Source of the DNA: Sipunculus nudus
Taxonomy: Eukaryota > Annelida > Sipuncula > Golfingiida > Sipunculidae
NCBI GenBank assembly: GCA_026874595.1
Contig: CM049314.1
Span: 71,626,300 to 71,690,299, forward strand
Direction: 5' to 3'
DNA length: 64,000 bases
The translations under genes were made by a program, and so were the position numbers. How positions within the stretch are numbered: position 1 is the first letter of the stretch; every line of letters begins with the position of its first letter. Positions 39,201-52,692 of the stretch are shown here, in pieces. The notes beneath the pieces were generated by a model. It was not told where the DNA came from. It made no database searches and saw only the letters and a program-made list of their open reading frames with translations.

Positions 39201-40270
39201 CTTGCCAGATTACAAGGTTATACGTGATCTGCTTATTGACAGCTCAGTAACTTGTAAGGAAGAAACTCGGAATGTAATTGTTAAGACACAAGATTCGTCT
39301 TCATATGCCTTGTCCTTTTGTATATAGTCGACATCGGAAGTAGACACACCACATACAGGAAGTGCACGTATATGCTTTTGGTTCAATATGGCAGCCTTTT
39401 CACCCGACCGCATGCCGTGTACGGTTGAGGCTTATTTATATTTACTATAAAGCAAATACCAGGAACAGCGAATTCAGCATCAAATGCCAATGAACCGTCG
39501 TGATTGGAAAAATAAATGATCATTTATAGGTTATTAATCCCGTTTTAGAGCTAATAACACACACGTTTGTACCACAAAGACTACTTCAAGTCTCTTAAAT
39601 CACAATGAAATGTAAAAAGAGGCCCTTTGAGAGAAAAAAGGGCTGTTCGCAAATTTGACAAGTAAACGTGCTGTGAAATGCCAGTGTTAATTCTAATCAA
39701 ATAAACATAAAAAATACATTAAAATATCAAATAAATTCCATTAGATTAAATAAAAAAATGTCAGTTCTAATTAAGCAGACTTATTCTTCATTGACAACAC
39801 CTGTCAAGCGTTAATGAAAACGTTTATTGGCCCCAGTGCATGCATTGTTACTTGAAACCCCACTTGAATTTTCTTAAGTGCTACCCATACAAAATCACTT
39901 CTATCGAATAATGGCAAATTTTAATAGGTATACAAATAAAGCTGAAATTAGAGATTCACTGAAATTAACTATATTATATTAAAAGAGGAAAGGATATTGG
40001 TAAAGGGAGTGGAAAATAATTCAACCATAGGTTTTTTTCGTGTATATAAGTCAACTGTCGTGGTTTCTTTAATCGAAATTGTCCTGACAAAAAATAGTCA
40101 TACCTTATCGTATAGGTGGAATGAAATTACACTAAAAAATCTCAAGTACATGTATTTCTTATTGTGGTCTATATATTATCAAAAGTTAATTCTACTTAAA
40201 TGACTCTGGCTGCTGCAATCACGAATGTGATATGTGTATCTAAGATCAATTTCATCAGGAAAATCACAGG

Positions 40271-40313
40271 TATATAAAGGATATATTGATACAAAGCGTA
40301 CAAATAATATTAC
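40271..40313 (+). promoter_or_regulatory. Candidate TATA promoter of lectin copy 3
   Basis: TATATAAAGG with the same downstream GTGAGAT word as in unit 2, 432 bp before the exon 1 ATG at 40703. Inference from position and from the TATA/noncoding-exon layout of the minus-strand relative. Confidence 0.35.
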
Positions 40314-41344
40314 AACGTGAGATAAACCAGGTAGAAACATTATATTAGATGTGTCATAGTAATTAGGAATATAATTAGGAAGACAAAAGATTCCTCTTCA
40401 TATGCCAGATCCTGTATAAATTTATGTTCTTTGTCGACAATAGAAGCTACACCACATGTCAGAGCTTCACCAGATCCATGGCGTCTGAGGTATACTTCTA
40501 ATTTCTAGGAAGTGAAACAACGAATGTTTGTAACATGAAATGACACAAACAATATACAAATAAATAGTAACCGTATACATTATCTATTTTGTTCCATATA
40601 TTACCAAAAGAGCACTTTGGAGTGACAGGTTCAAAATGAACGTGGCTGCTTAAGACATGGTACTTTGACGTCTTCCCAATTCATCCGGCTGAGGGATACC
40701 TAATGGCAGAGAAGAATACAGTGATCACCCTGCTGTGTTTATCTGGTAATAACGTACATCATAACATTTGCTATATCATGAATGCTTAAATTTAAAATTT
40801 CTTTTAGTTTGTGTCAACCGTTTTGTCTTCCAGTATTAGTTTTTGCCATCTTGTACTAATTATCATGTAAAGAAACAAGGTTACGTATTTTGAATAACCC
40901 TTGTTATACAATACTAGTGATTCCAGATAATGATATATCAATTTGTTCAGGTCTAGCCGCGATATTAAAATAAAGTGAATGTTAAGATGACATATCAATA
41001 TACCAATGTCAGTATACTTTTTTCATTGACATAATTTTATTTTATAAAAATTTATTGGGTTTTTATTAGTATCATATATGTATTACCTTACCAAACGGAA
41101 AATATGTTACGTTCCTTTTTAGTAACTGTTAATGGAATTAGGAATACCAATACCACCGGCCTGAAGATAATAACTACAACGGATGCTTCCCTATCCTGCT
41201 GTCCCAGCTATCTGATATATAATGTTAGTATCATCCTGAACATGATCCCGAATTTGCGGACCACCCTGAGATGCAGTGAGTATTGCCATAAGTTAAAAAG
41301 TTGTAGGATTTAAGTCCCTTTCCAAATAATTGGCACAGAAATTA

Positions 41345-41585
41345 CTTACGGCGGTAGCTCCCTTGGGCCGCTACACAGACCACACACGGTTTTGAGGTCG
41401 CTAGGGCCCGCCATACGCATATTGCACTTCATCCGATACCCATTTGTAATGCTGGGAAGACATCAGCACACTTTTCCCGGGAATGTGCTTGAGGGTCTAA
41501 GCTAAGACGTGAGAGCCTACGGGATTCGAAGCCACGACCACTTGATCACAAGTCCGGCTCCTTTGCCGTTACCCCACCAGGCTCC
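41345..41585 (-). mobile_element. tRNA-derived SINE (unit 3)
   Basis: Same insertion as units 1 and 2. A short deletion just before it (ACTTTACA missing) separates it from unit 2. Confidence 0.75.
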
Positions 41586-43703
41586 ATATACGTAAATAAT
41601 ATGACCTTTCTTAATATGACCAGAATACTTCGGTGGGTATGTATATATGTACATACAAGTTTATCAATAATATTATAATCGCACGTGTTTTAATATATTC
41701 GCGCGTGTTTTCATATTGAAATTATGAATACATGAAAGCAAATGTGAAATAAACTGATTCTACGTTGTACCGGTGAATCCGAGCAAACAAAAACAACAAA
41801 TTTTATACAAATATATCTACAAATGAAGTAAAAAAATAGACTGTATAAAGTTTCACTTCTTATAAGTTAACTTTGAATAACAACTGTGTCTGTTGTTTCA
41901 CTCTACCTTTTTTTTTTATTTAATAAGGCTGCACGATATTATCATGAACAACATAATCCTCATAGCGCTAAACCTCACTAAGTGCATTCAAAGATTATTT
42001 TGTCATAGAAAATTAGTATTTAAGGTAGCTTCACCTGCAACGTTCAAAATTTTGTGCAAATATTTAGAAGTCAGCTCTAACAATAATCAAATAAAGCAAA
42101 CATACATTAAATGATGAAGCTTTAAAGGAGAAAAATAATTTTCCGTGTTTTTTAAACTGTGCTTAATTATTGAATTTTAAAATAGTCTTACAGTTGGAAA
42201 GCTCACACTTAGCTCTCTCAGACAACACAAACAAAACAAAATCAATCAAGATAAAAAGAAGTATTTTTTTTTAATTTTGAAAAAAAGTTCATTAATTTGC
42301 AAATTAATGGATTTCAAAATTTTGTGTCAACGTATAAGGCCCACATCTAGCCATTTCTGGTAAAAGAATCATTTCCATTAATCGCGGCCGGAAGACGGAT
42401 GGACGGCACAGCATTGCGGGACGGTATTTATATAATGAGTAAATTATTCCGTGGAACAAATGTCACTTATATCAATCAGAATTCGGGTACCACTAAATAC
42501 TGGAAAAGTAATCTGCGATGGTAAAGCGACCCATCCAGGTGGAGTTTATTTCCTAAGTCGCTTCATGCTACAGAAATCAGGATAAGCTCCGGTCTGATGG
42601 GCCAGTGGGCTCGGATGTAAAAGCCTCATAGACTTTATCTTTACTCTTTGGGAATTATTTGAACAAACCTCCTTTGACCTAATCCCTGCTTGTTTCAGAA
42701 AGAGCGTGTGCCACCGGCTATGGGCATAAGATTAGCCGCACGAGCAGTGATAAGGGTGTTTGCTACCAATTTTACCCAAACGATGGAATGACCCAGAAAA
42801 AAGCTAACGAAAGATGTATGGTCACCGGCGGAACTTTAGTGAGCATCGAATCGCAGGAAGAAATGGATCATTTGAAAGACATCCTGGACAAGAACCAAAA
42901 CCTGCTGGCGTTCGGTACTTCTATCTTATTGCTATTCTTACCATGCTGATTTATTAACATTCTAACACATGTATGACTGGGATAGCGCTACTTTGGTCAA
43001 CCAGGTTACCACAGCAGGTGATATACCAATTATCGAGACAAGAGTGTGTTTTTGCCCATGAGATTTATGCTCTCAAAGCCAGGAGATGGTCAGTTTAAAT
43101 TTTAGCCAAACAGCAATGGTATTGTTCACGGTAGGACTTCCGCCATTGATGATAATGGTATTATAGTGTACCTTCTCAAAGTTATTAAGTGCGAAACCGA
43201 AATTAAATTCTACAGATGTACAAAGTAGTACCCCATCAAAATATTAAAAAGACACGCACAGGACTTCTTCGTAAACCCAAACAGATTTATCACATGATTA
43301 TAACCAACAGGAGAAATACTCTGGACAAAACGATAGCAGTTTTAAAGTAATAACTGCAACGATTGACACTTAATGTCATTGTTGAACTTTACTGGCATTA
43401 TATCGCTAATGGCTTAATTTAAATGAATATCCTTTAAAAGCATGTTTAATTATACTTAGTACAGTACACGTGTCATTAAATTCGTGTGTATGCATACATG
43501 TTAGTAAACATACAGACCCCGTAGGGACCTATGCATGGGTCATATCCCTGTTATCAACAGGATACACTCTGGTAAACTGTATCAGACATGTGTATGAAAC
43601 ATTAGCGTTCTGTGACAGACAGTTTTACTTATAAGAGTTATGCAATGGATTGTCTTGTTTTGTCCTATTTCGCGGTAAAGCGGAACGTGTTTACAAGCTA
43701 GTA

Positions 43704-43705
<2 letters not shown>

Positions 43706-43743
<38 letters not shown>
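43706..43743. repeat. (AT)n microsatellite in lectin intron 2 (unit 4)
   Basis: AT run of about 19 repeats, shorter than the equivalents in units 1 and 3. Confidence 0.97.
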
Positions 43744-43746
<3 letters not shown>

Positions 43747-44660
43747 AGCTGTCCAATTCATCACTTTCTTTGTCGTCACATTTTGTATTAAGGTCGTCAC
43801 ACAGTATTGCTGCAGAAGATAAACCATTAAATTTATATAAATGGAATAAAAAAACAAGGATATAATGGTAATTATCAAAATAACAAAGATTAATCAATTA
43901 TAATTTTTAAAAATTTATAATTTGACTCACACCTCAAAATTGAAAGACAATTTCATCTTTACAGAAAATGTTAAATGTCATTCACTTCTTATAATTCAAT
44001 TTAGCTGCACCTTGAATGACAATGTATAAGAGAATACATCAAACAAATAAATTAACTGTATGAATGTTCTGTTCTTCAACAAAACTTGTGTACCTGACTA
44101 CTACAAGAATAATGAATTTAGATATATTTGTTTTAGACCCAAGATATGACACACTAAGAGCAGACCTTCATCGCGGATACTGAACCTCAGCTAAATATGT
44201 TAAAACCGAGGACAAATGGATCTGGGAAGCAACTGGACAAGACATGGTGTATGAAAACTGGGGATTTGATCAGATTCGGCTTCCATGGGAAGGACACATG
44301 TACATCGACATGGGAGTATTTCGGTGGCGATATAAACAAAGTACCCGCATATTTTCGCCACTGTGCGAGAGAAAAACAGTTTGTGCGCCATGAAACTAAA
44401 ATACACTGAAAGGCTAATATATGGTCCGTCTTGTTTCATGAAAATCTGATTTCCCCTTGGAAAGGAAAAAGAAACATGAATAGATACATGAACATAGACC
44501 AATTTTAAAGAGTCAGTAACATCATTTGAAGAACAAAATGTGTTTTCATTGGGTGAATTCCATATTTTTATATGAAGGTAAGATTACCATTCTCGAAGTA
44601 CGACATTTTCCATTTGGCGTTCCGGACTTCTATCTGCTTCTTATTTCCCATAACATTTTA

Positions 44661-45650
44661 CAATGTTCAGTTTAGTCAATGAGGTATTTCTTATACTTCT
44701 TTCTTTGTGTTTTTACAATGTTCAGTTTAGTCAATGAGATATTTCTTATACTTCTTTCTTTGTGTTTTTAGAATGTTCAGTTTAGTCAATGAGATATTTC
44801 TTATACTTCTTTCTTTGTGTTTTTACAATGTTCAGTTTAGTCGATGAGATTTTTCTTATACTTCTTTCTTTGTGTTTTTACAATGTTCAGTTTAGTCGAT
44901 GAGATATTTCTTATACTTCTTTCTTTGTGTTTTTACAATGTTCAGTTTAGTCGATGAGATATTTCTTATACTTCTTTCTTTGTGTTTTTACAATGTTCAG
45001 TTTAGTCGATGAGATATTTCTTATACTTTTTTCTTTGTGTTTTTACAATGTTCAGTTTAGTCAATGAGATAATTCTTATACTTTTTTCTTTTTGTTTTTA
45101 CAATGTTCAGTTTAGTCAATGAGATATTTCTTATACTTCTTTCTTTGTGTTTTTACAATGTTCAGTTTAGTCAATGAGATATTTCTTATACTTCTTTCTT
45201 TGTGTTTTTACAATGTTCAGTTTAGTCGATGAGATATTTCTTATACTTCTTTCTTTGTGTTTTTACAATGTTCAGTTTAGTCAATGAGATATTTCTTATA
45301 CTTCTTTCTTTGTGTTTTTACAATGTTCAGTTTAGTCGATGAGATATTTCTTATACTTTTTTCTTTGTGTTTTTACAATGTTCAGTTTAGTCGATGAGAT
45401 ATTTCTTATACTTCTTTCTTTGTGTTTTTACAATGTTCAGTTTAGTCAATGAGATATTTCTTATACTTCTTTCTTTGTGTTTTTACAATGTTCAGTTAAG
45501 TCGATGAGATATTTCTTATACTTTTTTCTTTGTGTTTTTACAATGTTCAGTTTAGTCAATGAGATAATTCTTATACTTTTTTCTTTGTGTTTTTACAATG
45601 TTCAGTTTAGTCAATGAGATATTTCTTATACTTCTTTCTTTGTGTTGCCG
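44661..45650. repeat. 55-bp minisatellite, 18 copies (unit 4)
   Basis: Monomers start at 44661 and repeat every 55 bp to 45596. The order of variant monomers largely follows unit 3, with three fewer copies. The first copies, including the TAGAATG variant, also match unit 1. Confidence 0.97.
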
Positions 45651-45654
45651 CCCA

Positions 45655-48075
45655 CGATCAAGTGTGTTGTTTCAGTTATTCTTTTCTTTCCCTTCCTCCT
45701 CTTGGAAATAAGTTATTATATCCAAGAATCATGTTACAAAAGCATGAATATGCCGATACAATATTATAAAATGAATAAAACTAAAGTAAAACCATGTTTT
45801 TCTTTTTTACCGACATCTGTTTAGTGAACCTTCGACATCGAATGTAGTATTTTGGACATCGAATGTAGTATTTTAAAAAGTCAAATAAGATAAGAATGTT
45901 CTTAGATATCATAGTCCAGCATTTTTATTCTCTGTATGTGGTTATATATCCAAAGAATGAAAAGCTATCAGTTAAAATAAAGCAATCGTCACTGCATATC
46001 CACTGGAGACTTGTTTTTTGACAACCTATTCTTCGTCATTTAAAATCTGTTTATTTCTAGGATGACATGTAAGTATATTGTTTAAGGAATATTGGGTATA
46101 TTAAAATATATTTCCATTTAGAGGACCATGTACGTCTGTAACATAAAACATAAAATGGAAAAATATATTGGTAAAATCAGCAGGACGAGGCATAAGACGT
46201 TAAGGTACAACCATTGAAGAAGCATGGTAAAACTGTAATTGTTTTAGGAAGGCCTGTCATAAATGTAGAGTTTTGTTTTCTTTTTAAATCAAGTTTTCAA
46301 AATATCCTTTGGCGTGCGTACCGTTGACTGGGCATTGGTTAGACCAATCTACTTCATTTCACATCTTGGTTTGGAAACAACTGCTCAAAAGGTCTTAATC
46401 CATCAAGTTTTCCCCAGTTCCCTTTAAAATATTCCGCCTTATCATATATTTATATCCAAATGGGTGTTTTGATAAGCACCATGTCAATTTGAATGACTTA
46501 CACTTGATGCAATGTGCGGACTTCAATTTGCTTCTTATTGCTTATATTAATTACATTTACTGTTCAGTTAAATCAATGAGATATGTTTAGCCAATCATGT
46601 AACCATGTTGTATTGTACATTGTAAATAAATTATTTTTGTAAAAACATAATGGTAAAAAATGTGGTAACACAATATGTGACCTCATTTTATAATATTACA
46701 AACATAATTTAATACTTATATGGCTGGTCAAATAAAATGATGTCAAATAAAATGTAGTCACACCATATTTTTGCCGATATTTATTGGTAAAAATGTGGTG
46801 ACACCATACCTAACCACATTTTATAATATTATATAACTTAATTGGCTGTTCAAATAAAATGTGGTCTTACCTTATTTTTGTTAATATTGTTTGGTAAAAA
46901 AATATTGTCACTTGGTTTGAAAAATATAATTAAATATTAAAAAAATAAGGGAAATTATGATGTAAGTAAATATTTAAATATTGTCACATGATGTGATTAA
47001 ATGTATGAATAATAATAACAAAAATAAGGCACGTTATGGTGAATTAATAAATATGAATTGTGCTACAAAATATGTTCAAATTAAAGAAAAATGAAAGTTC
47101 ATACATTTGAATCATGACATTGGATTCTTTGCCCAACATGATCCTGTATTTGTCCCGTTTGTCTATCAATAATGGGTATCTTCTCATCTGACTGTCCTGA
47201 TATACAGTAGTCAGGAAAATAAAAAAAAAAGATAAACGTGTCTAAAATGTATTTCTATACTTCGTATTTTAATGACTATATTATACAATATTTTATTTAT
47301 TTGAAATATAAAACATACCTTAAGACAGTGTTGAATAGAGCAGAGGTTCACGTGATCAATTAAATACACTCACAGTCGACATTTTTTATTTTTGTCAGCA
47401 TAACTTCGTCAACTTTTTTAAAATCTTGTTAAACGTGGCTAGTTGAGGTAAAATTGTTTTTTATCTATGCACAAAAAGATTTATCCAATTTAATTTTATT
47501 TGACATAATATTTTTGTTTTACCTGGTATATACGTACATAATGTCGGCTCAGAACGTCTTTAATACAACGTTATTTTTGGTATTTAAAAAAAACTACCGT
47601 TTTTGGACAGTTTGTAAAAAATTAATATATATTTAATTTACCAAAATATGATATCGTTACATGTGCCGGATGGTAAACTTTATGATGAGAGAAACAAAAT
47701 ATGGGTCTGTTATATTGCACGATTAATTGTAAACGGTTGATCGTCAGGATTGATATGAGCTTCTAGATTTTTATTTGACTGTATGATATTTTTATTCAAG
47801 TTGTTTACTGATTTATAAATCAAGATATTCATTTTCTAAATTGCTGTTATAAGGGACGCCGTATGCTATAAATATAAATATAAAGTCTAATAAGCATTTG
47901 CGATCATACTTGCAGAAAATTATTATGAATATGGTAAACCATCAGCAAAATTAATATGAAAGATAAGCCTTGTGAGGTGGCTCATATGACTGAGACACGG
48001 AGGACAAGGATTCCGTGCTAAGTATTAGATTTTAACAATGTACGCTTTCGATCATCATATTTCTTAATGTCAACA
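45655..48075. other. AT-rich spacer (unit 4)
   Basis: Nearly identical to the unit 3 spacer at 30060-32470. No gene was recognised. It includes the diverged local repeat near 46651-46920. Confidence 0.55.
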
Positions 48076-48079
48076 AAAA

Positions 48080-49925
48080 GTACGTAGGCATCCTTAAGTC
48101 TCGGAGGACTTTATAGTTGCGCTCCTGTTGGATGTTCTACAGCCGCGTCATGTATGGCTGGTTAGGCCGATGCAGGGGCGGCAGTCTCCCAGACAGCGAT
48201 TGCACAGGAATGCTGAAGCTGTTCTGTCAGTTTGACCTCTCGCTCGTGGTTTTGGATGGTTTTGTATTGCTGGACTAAAGTCTTTTCTAATTTAGTACGG
48301 CCTTTTCTGTACTGTCTGCGTCCAGGTTGTTCGTTCTAAGGCGATGGCTTCCCCGTTTGATGCATATGACCTTCGGTTCTCTCTTGCGGACATCTTTGTA
48401 GCGGAGTTAAGGTTTTCCTGTAGAGGGTGTTCCCTGTGCCAGTTCACCGAAGGATATCCGTGGGGATCAAACCATCATTCATTCACATGAAGTGTCCAAG
48501 CCATCGCAACATCTTTGTTTGAGTATGGCGTACATACTGGGGATTTCATCTCTCTTCATGACAGCAGTGTTTTGTACTTTATCCTGCCAGCCGATGTCCA
48601 GGATGCGGAAAGCTTTCAGCTTGTGCTCCTGTGTGGCGCTTAGTGGTCAGGCCTCACTGCCGTACAACAATGTATCTCGGAGCAAGGCTTTAACCAGTAC
48701 TGCGGGCCGCCCGAATGGTTTGAAGGTTTTTGTTCGCTGATATTGGCTTTCTGCGCGTTCCCATTTTCCTCGATGAGGGGTACCATTTCCTCAAAGTGGG
48801 CTTGGAACCAGTCTGCTTACCTTAGTTTTATTGTCAAAGGTGGATATGGCTGTGTTGTAGTCTCTGAAGTGTTTTTGTTTCGTGGTCACTTGCGCCAGGT
48901 GAGCCTTGTAGGGATTATTCGATTGCTTTTGCAAACTTTTCCACTGTCTTCTGTCTGCGTATGCTGTTGGTGTAAATGCAAGTCTGTCTTCCTTTCTGGA
49001 GTGATGCAGATAATTCACGCGCGGTTTCAATTTGTTGCACACCGGAGAGTGGTTTGTGTTGCAGTCAGCACTCTGGGATGTTTTTGATGATAACCTTGAG
49101 GTGATCATAAAACTGTCCTAGCTTCTGCCGATGATGTCACTGTTAGTGCGTAGACACTTATCCGGTGGACTTGTCCGAATAATGAAAGAAGTTGAAGAAC
49201 AGGATTCTTTCAGATGAATCCGAGCAGGCAAATCACACTCCATACTATCTGCTTTCATCAGGAGGTTTTCAAAAGGAGAAGACTTTCTCTCTCACTCTTC
49301 CTTTTCCTGGGAGTCTGGCCTCTTGCACGGCGACGAAGTCCATTTGCAGTCTGCTCAGTTCCATATCATTGCCCGGTGTGATTGTCCCACCAGGATATAT
49401 GGAAGAGTATGGGTTTCCTTCTCTTCATTGCTAAGTGCACAGCTGTCAATCCGCTGGTCGGTTTCAACCCTAAACCTCATGCACCAATTGATGCTAACGG
49501 ACCGTGGTTGGGCATCTTACTGATTGGGTTTTGCCGAGCTAAATGTGGGTGGTGGCTGCCCAATGAGACGCGAAGGTCTCCCCCACCGTCGAAAGCTGCC
49601 CCTGGCGTCTAACTCTACAACCAATCGAGTTTGGACCTATAACCAGTAAACGGATGCTTCCAGTGAAGCTGGAGTGTTCTCTCTAGTACACAGAAAGCCT
49701 GGTTAGGTTAGTATAGAGGACAGTTTCCCAGGAAGCGGTCCAATAAAGGGCAGATGCGAGTACGCATGGTTCTATTGCCAGGATTTTGCTTGATACAGCC
49801 ACGAGCTGCCTTTGGGACTCCGACTCAGATTTTCTGTCAGATATAACTCCCTTAGCCTTTCTTTCTCTAAGCCTTTTGATTTCCTTAGGCTTTCTCTTTC
49901 GCTCTTGTCACATTTTTTAATTTAA
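48080..49925 (-). mobile_element. Non-LTR retrotransposon remnant, antisense (unit 4)
   Basis: Complete version of the remnant found in unit 2, including the AHLA linker segment on the minus strand (49108-48791) and the GC-richer upper part. In the middle it shares GAATGGTTTG with unit 1, where units 2 and 3 have GAAAAGTTTG. The array ends about 100 bp above it. Confidence 0.78.
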
Positions 49926-50027
49926 AAAATTTCTCATCTCATTAAATGTACTATTATAAAAAATGAATGGAAATAATAAAATAACAAGTAATATATAAAA
50001 CACACTCATTGCTTATAAATTTAATAC

Positions 50028-52692
50028 AGGAACTGCCGGATAAACTCGGGTAAGTACAATTAGAAGCAGCCAGAATCAATACGGCGGGTGTATAGGGTAC
50101 CAGTTATAGTTTATAATACATTGAAACATATCTAGATTCTCAGCAAAAAGGAGAAACACCCAGAAAATAGTTTTATTGTACAAAGTGTTTAAAAATGAAG
50201 CCCCAATTTATTTATAAAATCTGATCACCACAAACTCCATACACGTCAATAACCTGAGAAGAGGAATAAATCACATAAATCCTGTTCATGCTAATACATC
50301 TATTTATCAGAAATCATTTTTCACAAATGCTTTGACCCGGATTAATATTCTTAATATTGAAATACAAAATAGTAATAGTGGTTAATGCACTTAAAATTTT
50401 ATCAACAAACTGGAAACCACCTATGTAATACTTTAGTGGAAAAAGAAAATGTCAAATATACTATACAAGATTAGGATTGAAATGTAGCAATCTCAATTAC
50501 CACTTACCATAACGTCATAACATTGATTATCCTTCCGGAGATGCGGATACCTGATATAAGACGCCCACTATTATATTCATGAGTGTGGATTATAAAAAAT
50601 GAAAGACACATACATCTTTACAACCTGCAACAAGATATGAACAATTTTCTCAACATCCAATTGATTCTGTATGGCGATCCTAGTAAAGAGTAATCTTTCA
50701 ATTAGAAATTAGTGCCTACAAAATTATACTGAAGAAACAAAACGTTTCGATTGATCTCAGCATGACAACGTCTCGATAAAAAATCAACATCTATTTTATC
50801 ATAACAGCAAACAACCCATATTACCTTTTCTTTTTTATATGCCTGTATTTCCTTATAGGCAACCGACTCTTATTACCGTATTGTCATCTATAATCACCGT
50901 CACCATGTTCATGAAAGCTTGCCATGTTCATGAAGGACACACTATTTTCACACTCAATCGTTTGTTAATGTCACTTATATGAGCCATGCTCGTGCTCAAT
51001 CCAAAACAGTTTCTTCCGCAATGTATGTTTTTTCAGTCAGATGTCACTAAAAATTACTCACAACAACACATAGCAATATTCCGGTTGTGTGAATAACCTC
51101 TATAAATGTTAGGAAAGTTGCTAATGCAATGTGACTGCGATGATGACTAAATATTTTCCTCAAATTACTTAACTATTATCATTTAAAAATATTTCAAATT
51201 GAATTTAATAAAAATAAATTTAATTGCATTTAATTAAATAAAAATCGTATATTTGTTTGACATCCATGCGTTTAATCAGCATGTTTACACTAGAACTACA
51301 TGTATATTGCAATCTACATTGCTATTATTCGGTCACTAATACATTGTTACATAAAGCTATTAAAACTTATTAAATAAAGTTTCTGATAAAACTGTATTTA
51401 TCCAGTCATTCATGGTAACCAATTTGGCCGATTTCTTAATTAATAATAGTGCAATAGAGTCTGCATTAAATTAATTTAAAATACATAAAACGGTCATGTA
51501 TGAAGTATTGTAGTATGTGAGATTTCTAATGATATAATATAAATAGTCCAGCACACAAGGTGGTCTACTTTTGAGAAATAAAAGTCTCGAGTGGGCGAAT
51601 TTCTTTTCATTTCTCACAAATTAATAAAGAAGAGAAAACATAATGTAGGAAATCTCCACGGACTTAACACCTAGGTCCAAATTAAACTTTTATCTAAGAT
51701 TCGCCAAATTATTTGCTCGACCCTGGGGACACTGAAGAATCATAAAGTCAAGAAATCATATTTCAAATATTTAAAAAAAGGATCTTTACAAATATACAAT
51801 ATATATGAAAATCATTGTTAATGATACATCTTACCTACTTGAAGTATAAATCACTTGCCTAGTCTTACGGCACTTAAGCTTATTGATGACTGCTTATTGG
51901 CAGGTTCATTACGGTGGTTTTAAAAGGACTAAAAGGATATAACTTAGGATGCATTACACCATTACACCAATGAGAGACTGCTTAGTCACCTTGTTCAAAT
52001 TGCCTTACTTATGGTATATCATCATGTTCGACTTTCAGTTGAAAGAATAATGGCTTCGTGTAGTCAATATTTCATTAAACCTTGTACGGCTTTAAGTATA
52101 CAAACATTCACACATGCATATTTGTAAGGACCATGTTTTATATACAAAGGTTCATATACTAGAACAAAAACATTATTGGACATGAAAACAGGAACAATTG
52201 TTATTGCCTGATGATATCATGTTTAGGGCAGGTGTGTGTGTGTGTTTTGAGTTAATTCACAACTTAATTAGCTGTTTGGTCCTTGATATGTGCAAATAAC
52301 AGGGTCCCTTTACCTAACATTTTACATCAAGGGTAATAAAATAAAATTAAATTTGGTGTTGTTATTTTAGTTTTCACATCATGGACATGTGCATCGCTGT
52401 TGGCTGGGCCATGTGATGTCACTTGTGATTAAAGACTGCTTTTCCCAGAACATCACAAGGTCTGGCATGTTAGAAAACACAGTCGCAAGATCGCATTGCA
52501 TATTATTAACACAAGCACCTGTATATTCAATACTCTGCTAAATATAATAATTTCCTGGCTCACTTTTCCACAAAGGGAGCAACGTTTTAATCTGAATGAC
52601 GTTCTCAAGCAGAAGGTGTTATTACAATTGAACAAAAAAATCTATATAGGGGTTTAGATCGCATTCTCTTATGAAACATAAGTATGAATATA
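50028..52692. other. Unique AT-rich region between array end and minus-strand lectin
   Basis: This has no counterpart in the array. No exon, RNA gene or mobile element was recognised. A short GT run lies near 52231-52244. The 3' UTR of the minus-strand lectin must extend into the right end. A possible ATTAAA poly(A) hexamer reads on the minus strand near 52586. Confidence 0.6.

Larger units (their letters stand above)
27749..43526. repeat. Tandem segmental duplication, unit 3
   Basis: Third unit, about 15.8 kb, the longest because of a 21-copy minisatellite. Up to about 33.03 kb its diagnostic bases agree with unit 4. After about 33.12 kb they agree with unit 2. It is therefore a recombinant, or one side has been homogenised by gene conversion. 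Features correspond one to one with unit 2 at an offset of about 15.77 kb. Confidence 0.93.
40703..44393 (+). pseudogene. C-type lectin pseudogene copy 3 (nonsense in exon 3)
   Basis: Three exons: 40703-40745, 42699-42914, 44137-44393. The structure, signal peptide and exon 2 are as in copy 2. Exon 3 carries the same Trp-to-stop change (TGA 44181-44183), so the predicted product is again about 101 residues. Beyond the stop, an extra change turns Ile into Lys in the FRWRYIQS stretch, consistent with relaxed constraint. The 3' minisatellite follows about 270 bp after the terminal TGA. Copies 2 and 3 share exons 1 and 2 almost base for base, so at least one arose very recently. Confidence 0.8.
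43527..50027. repeat. Tandem segmental duplication, unit 4 (partial, array end)
   Basis: Last unit, cut off about 100 bp beyond the upper end of the LINE remnant. The shared words run to the AT-rich string near 50027, and the next bases have no counterpart in units 1 to 3. It holds a nonsense-mutated lectin exon 3, 18 minisatellite monomers and the longer form of the LINE remnant. No lectin exon 1 or 2 follows, so this exon 3 belongs to the gene copy that starts in unit 3. Confidence 0.92.

Noticed and set aside
41893-42114. MNNIILIALNLTKC start as an alternative signal-peptide exon
   Set aside because: It looks hydrophobic, but the available donor-like GT gives phase 2, which does not fit the phase-1 exon 2. 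The exon at 40703 fits exactly.
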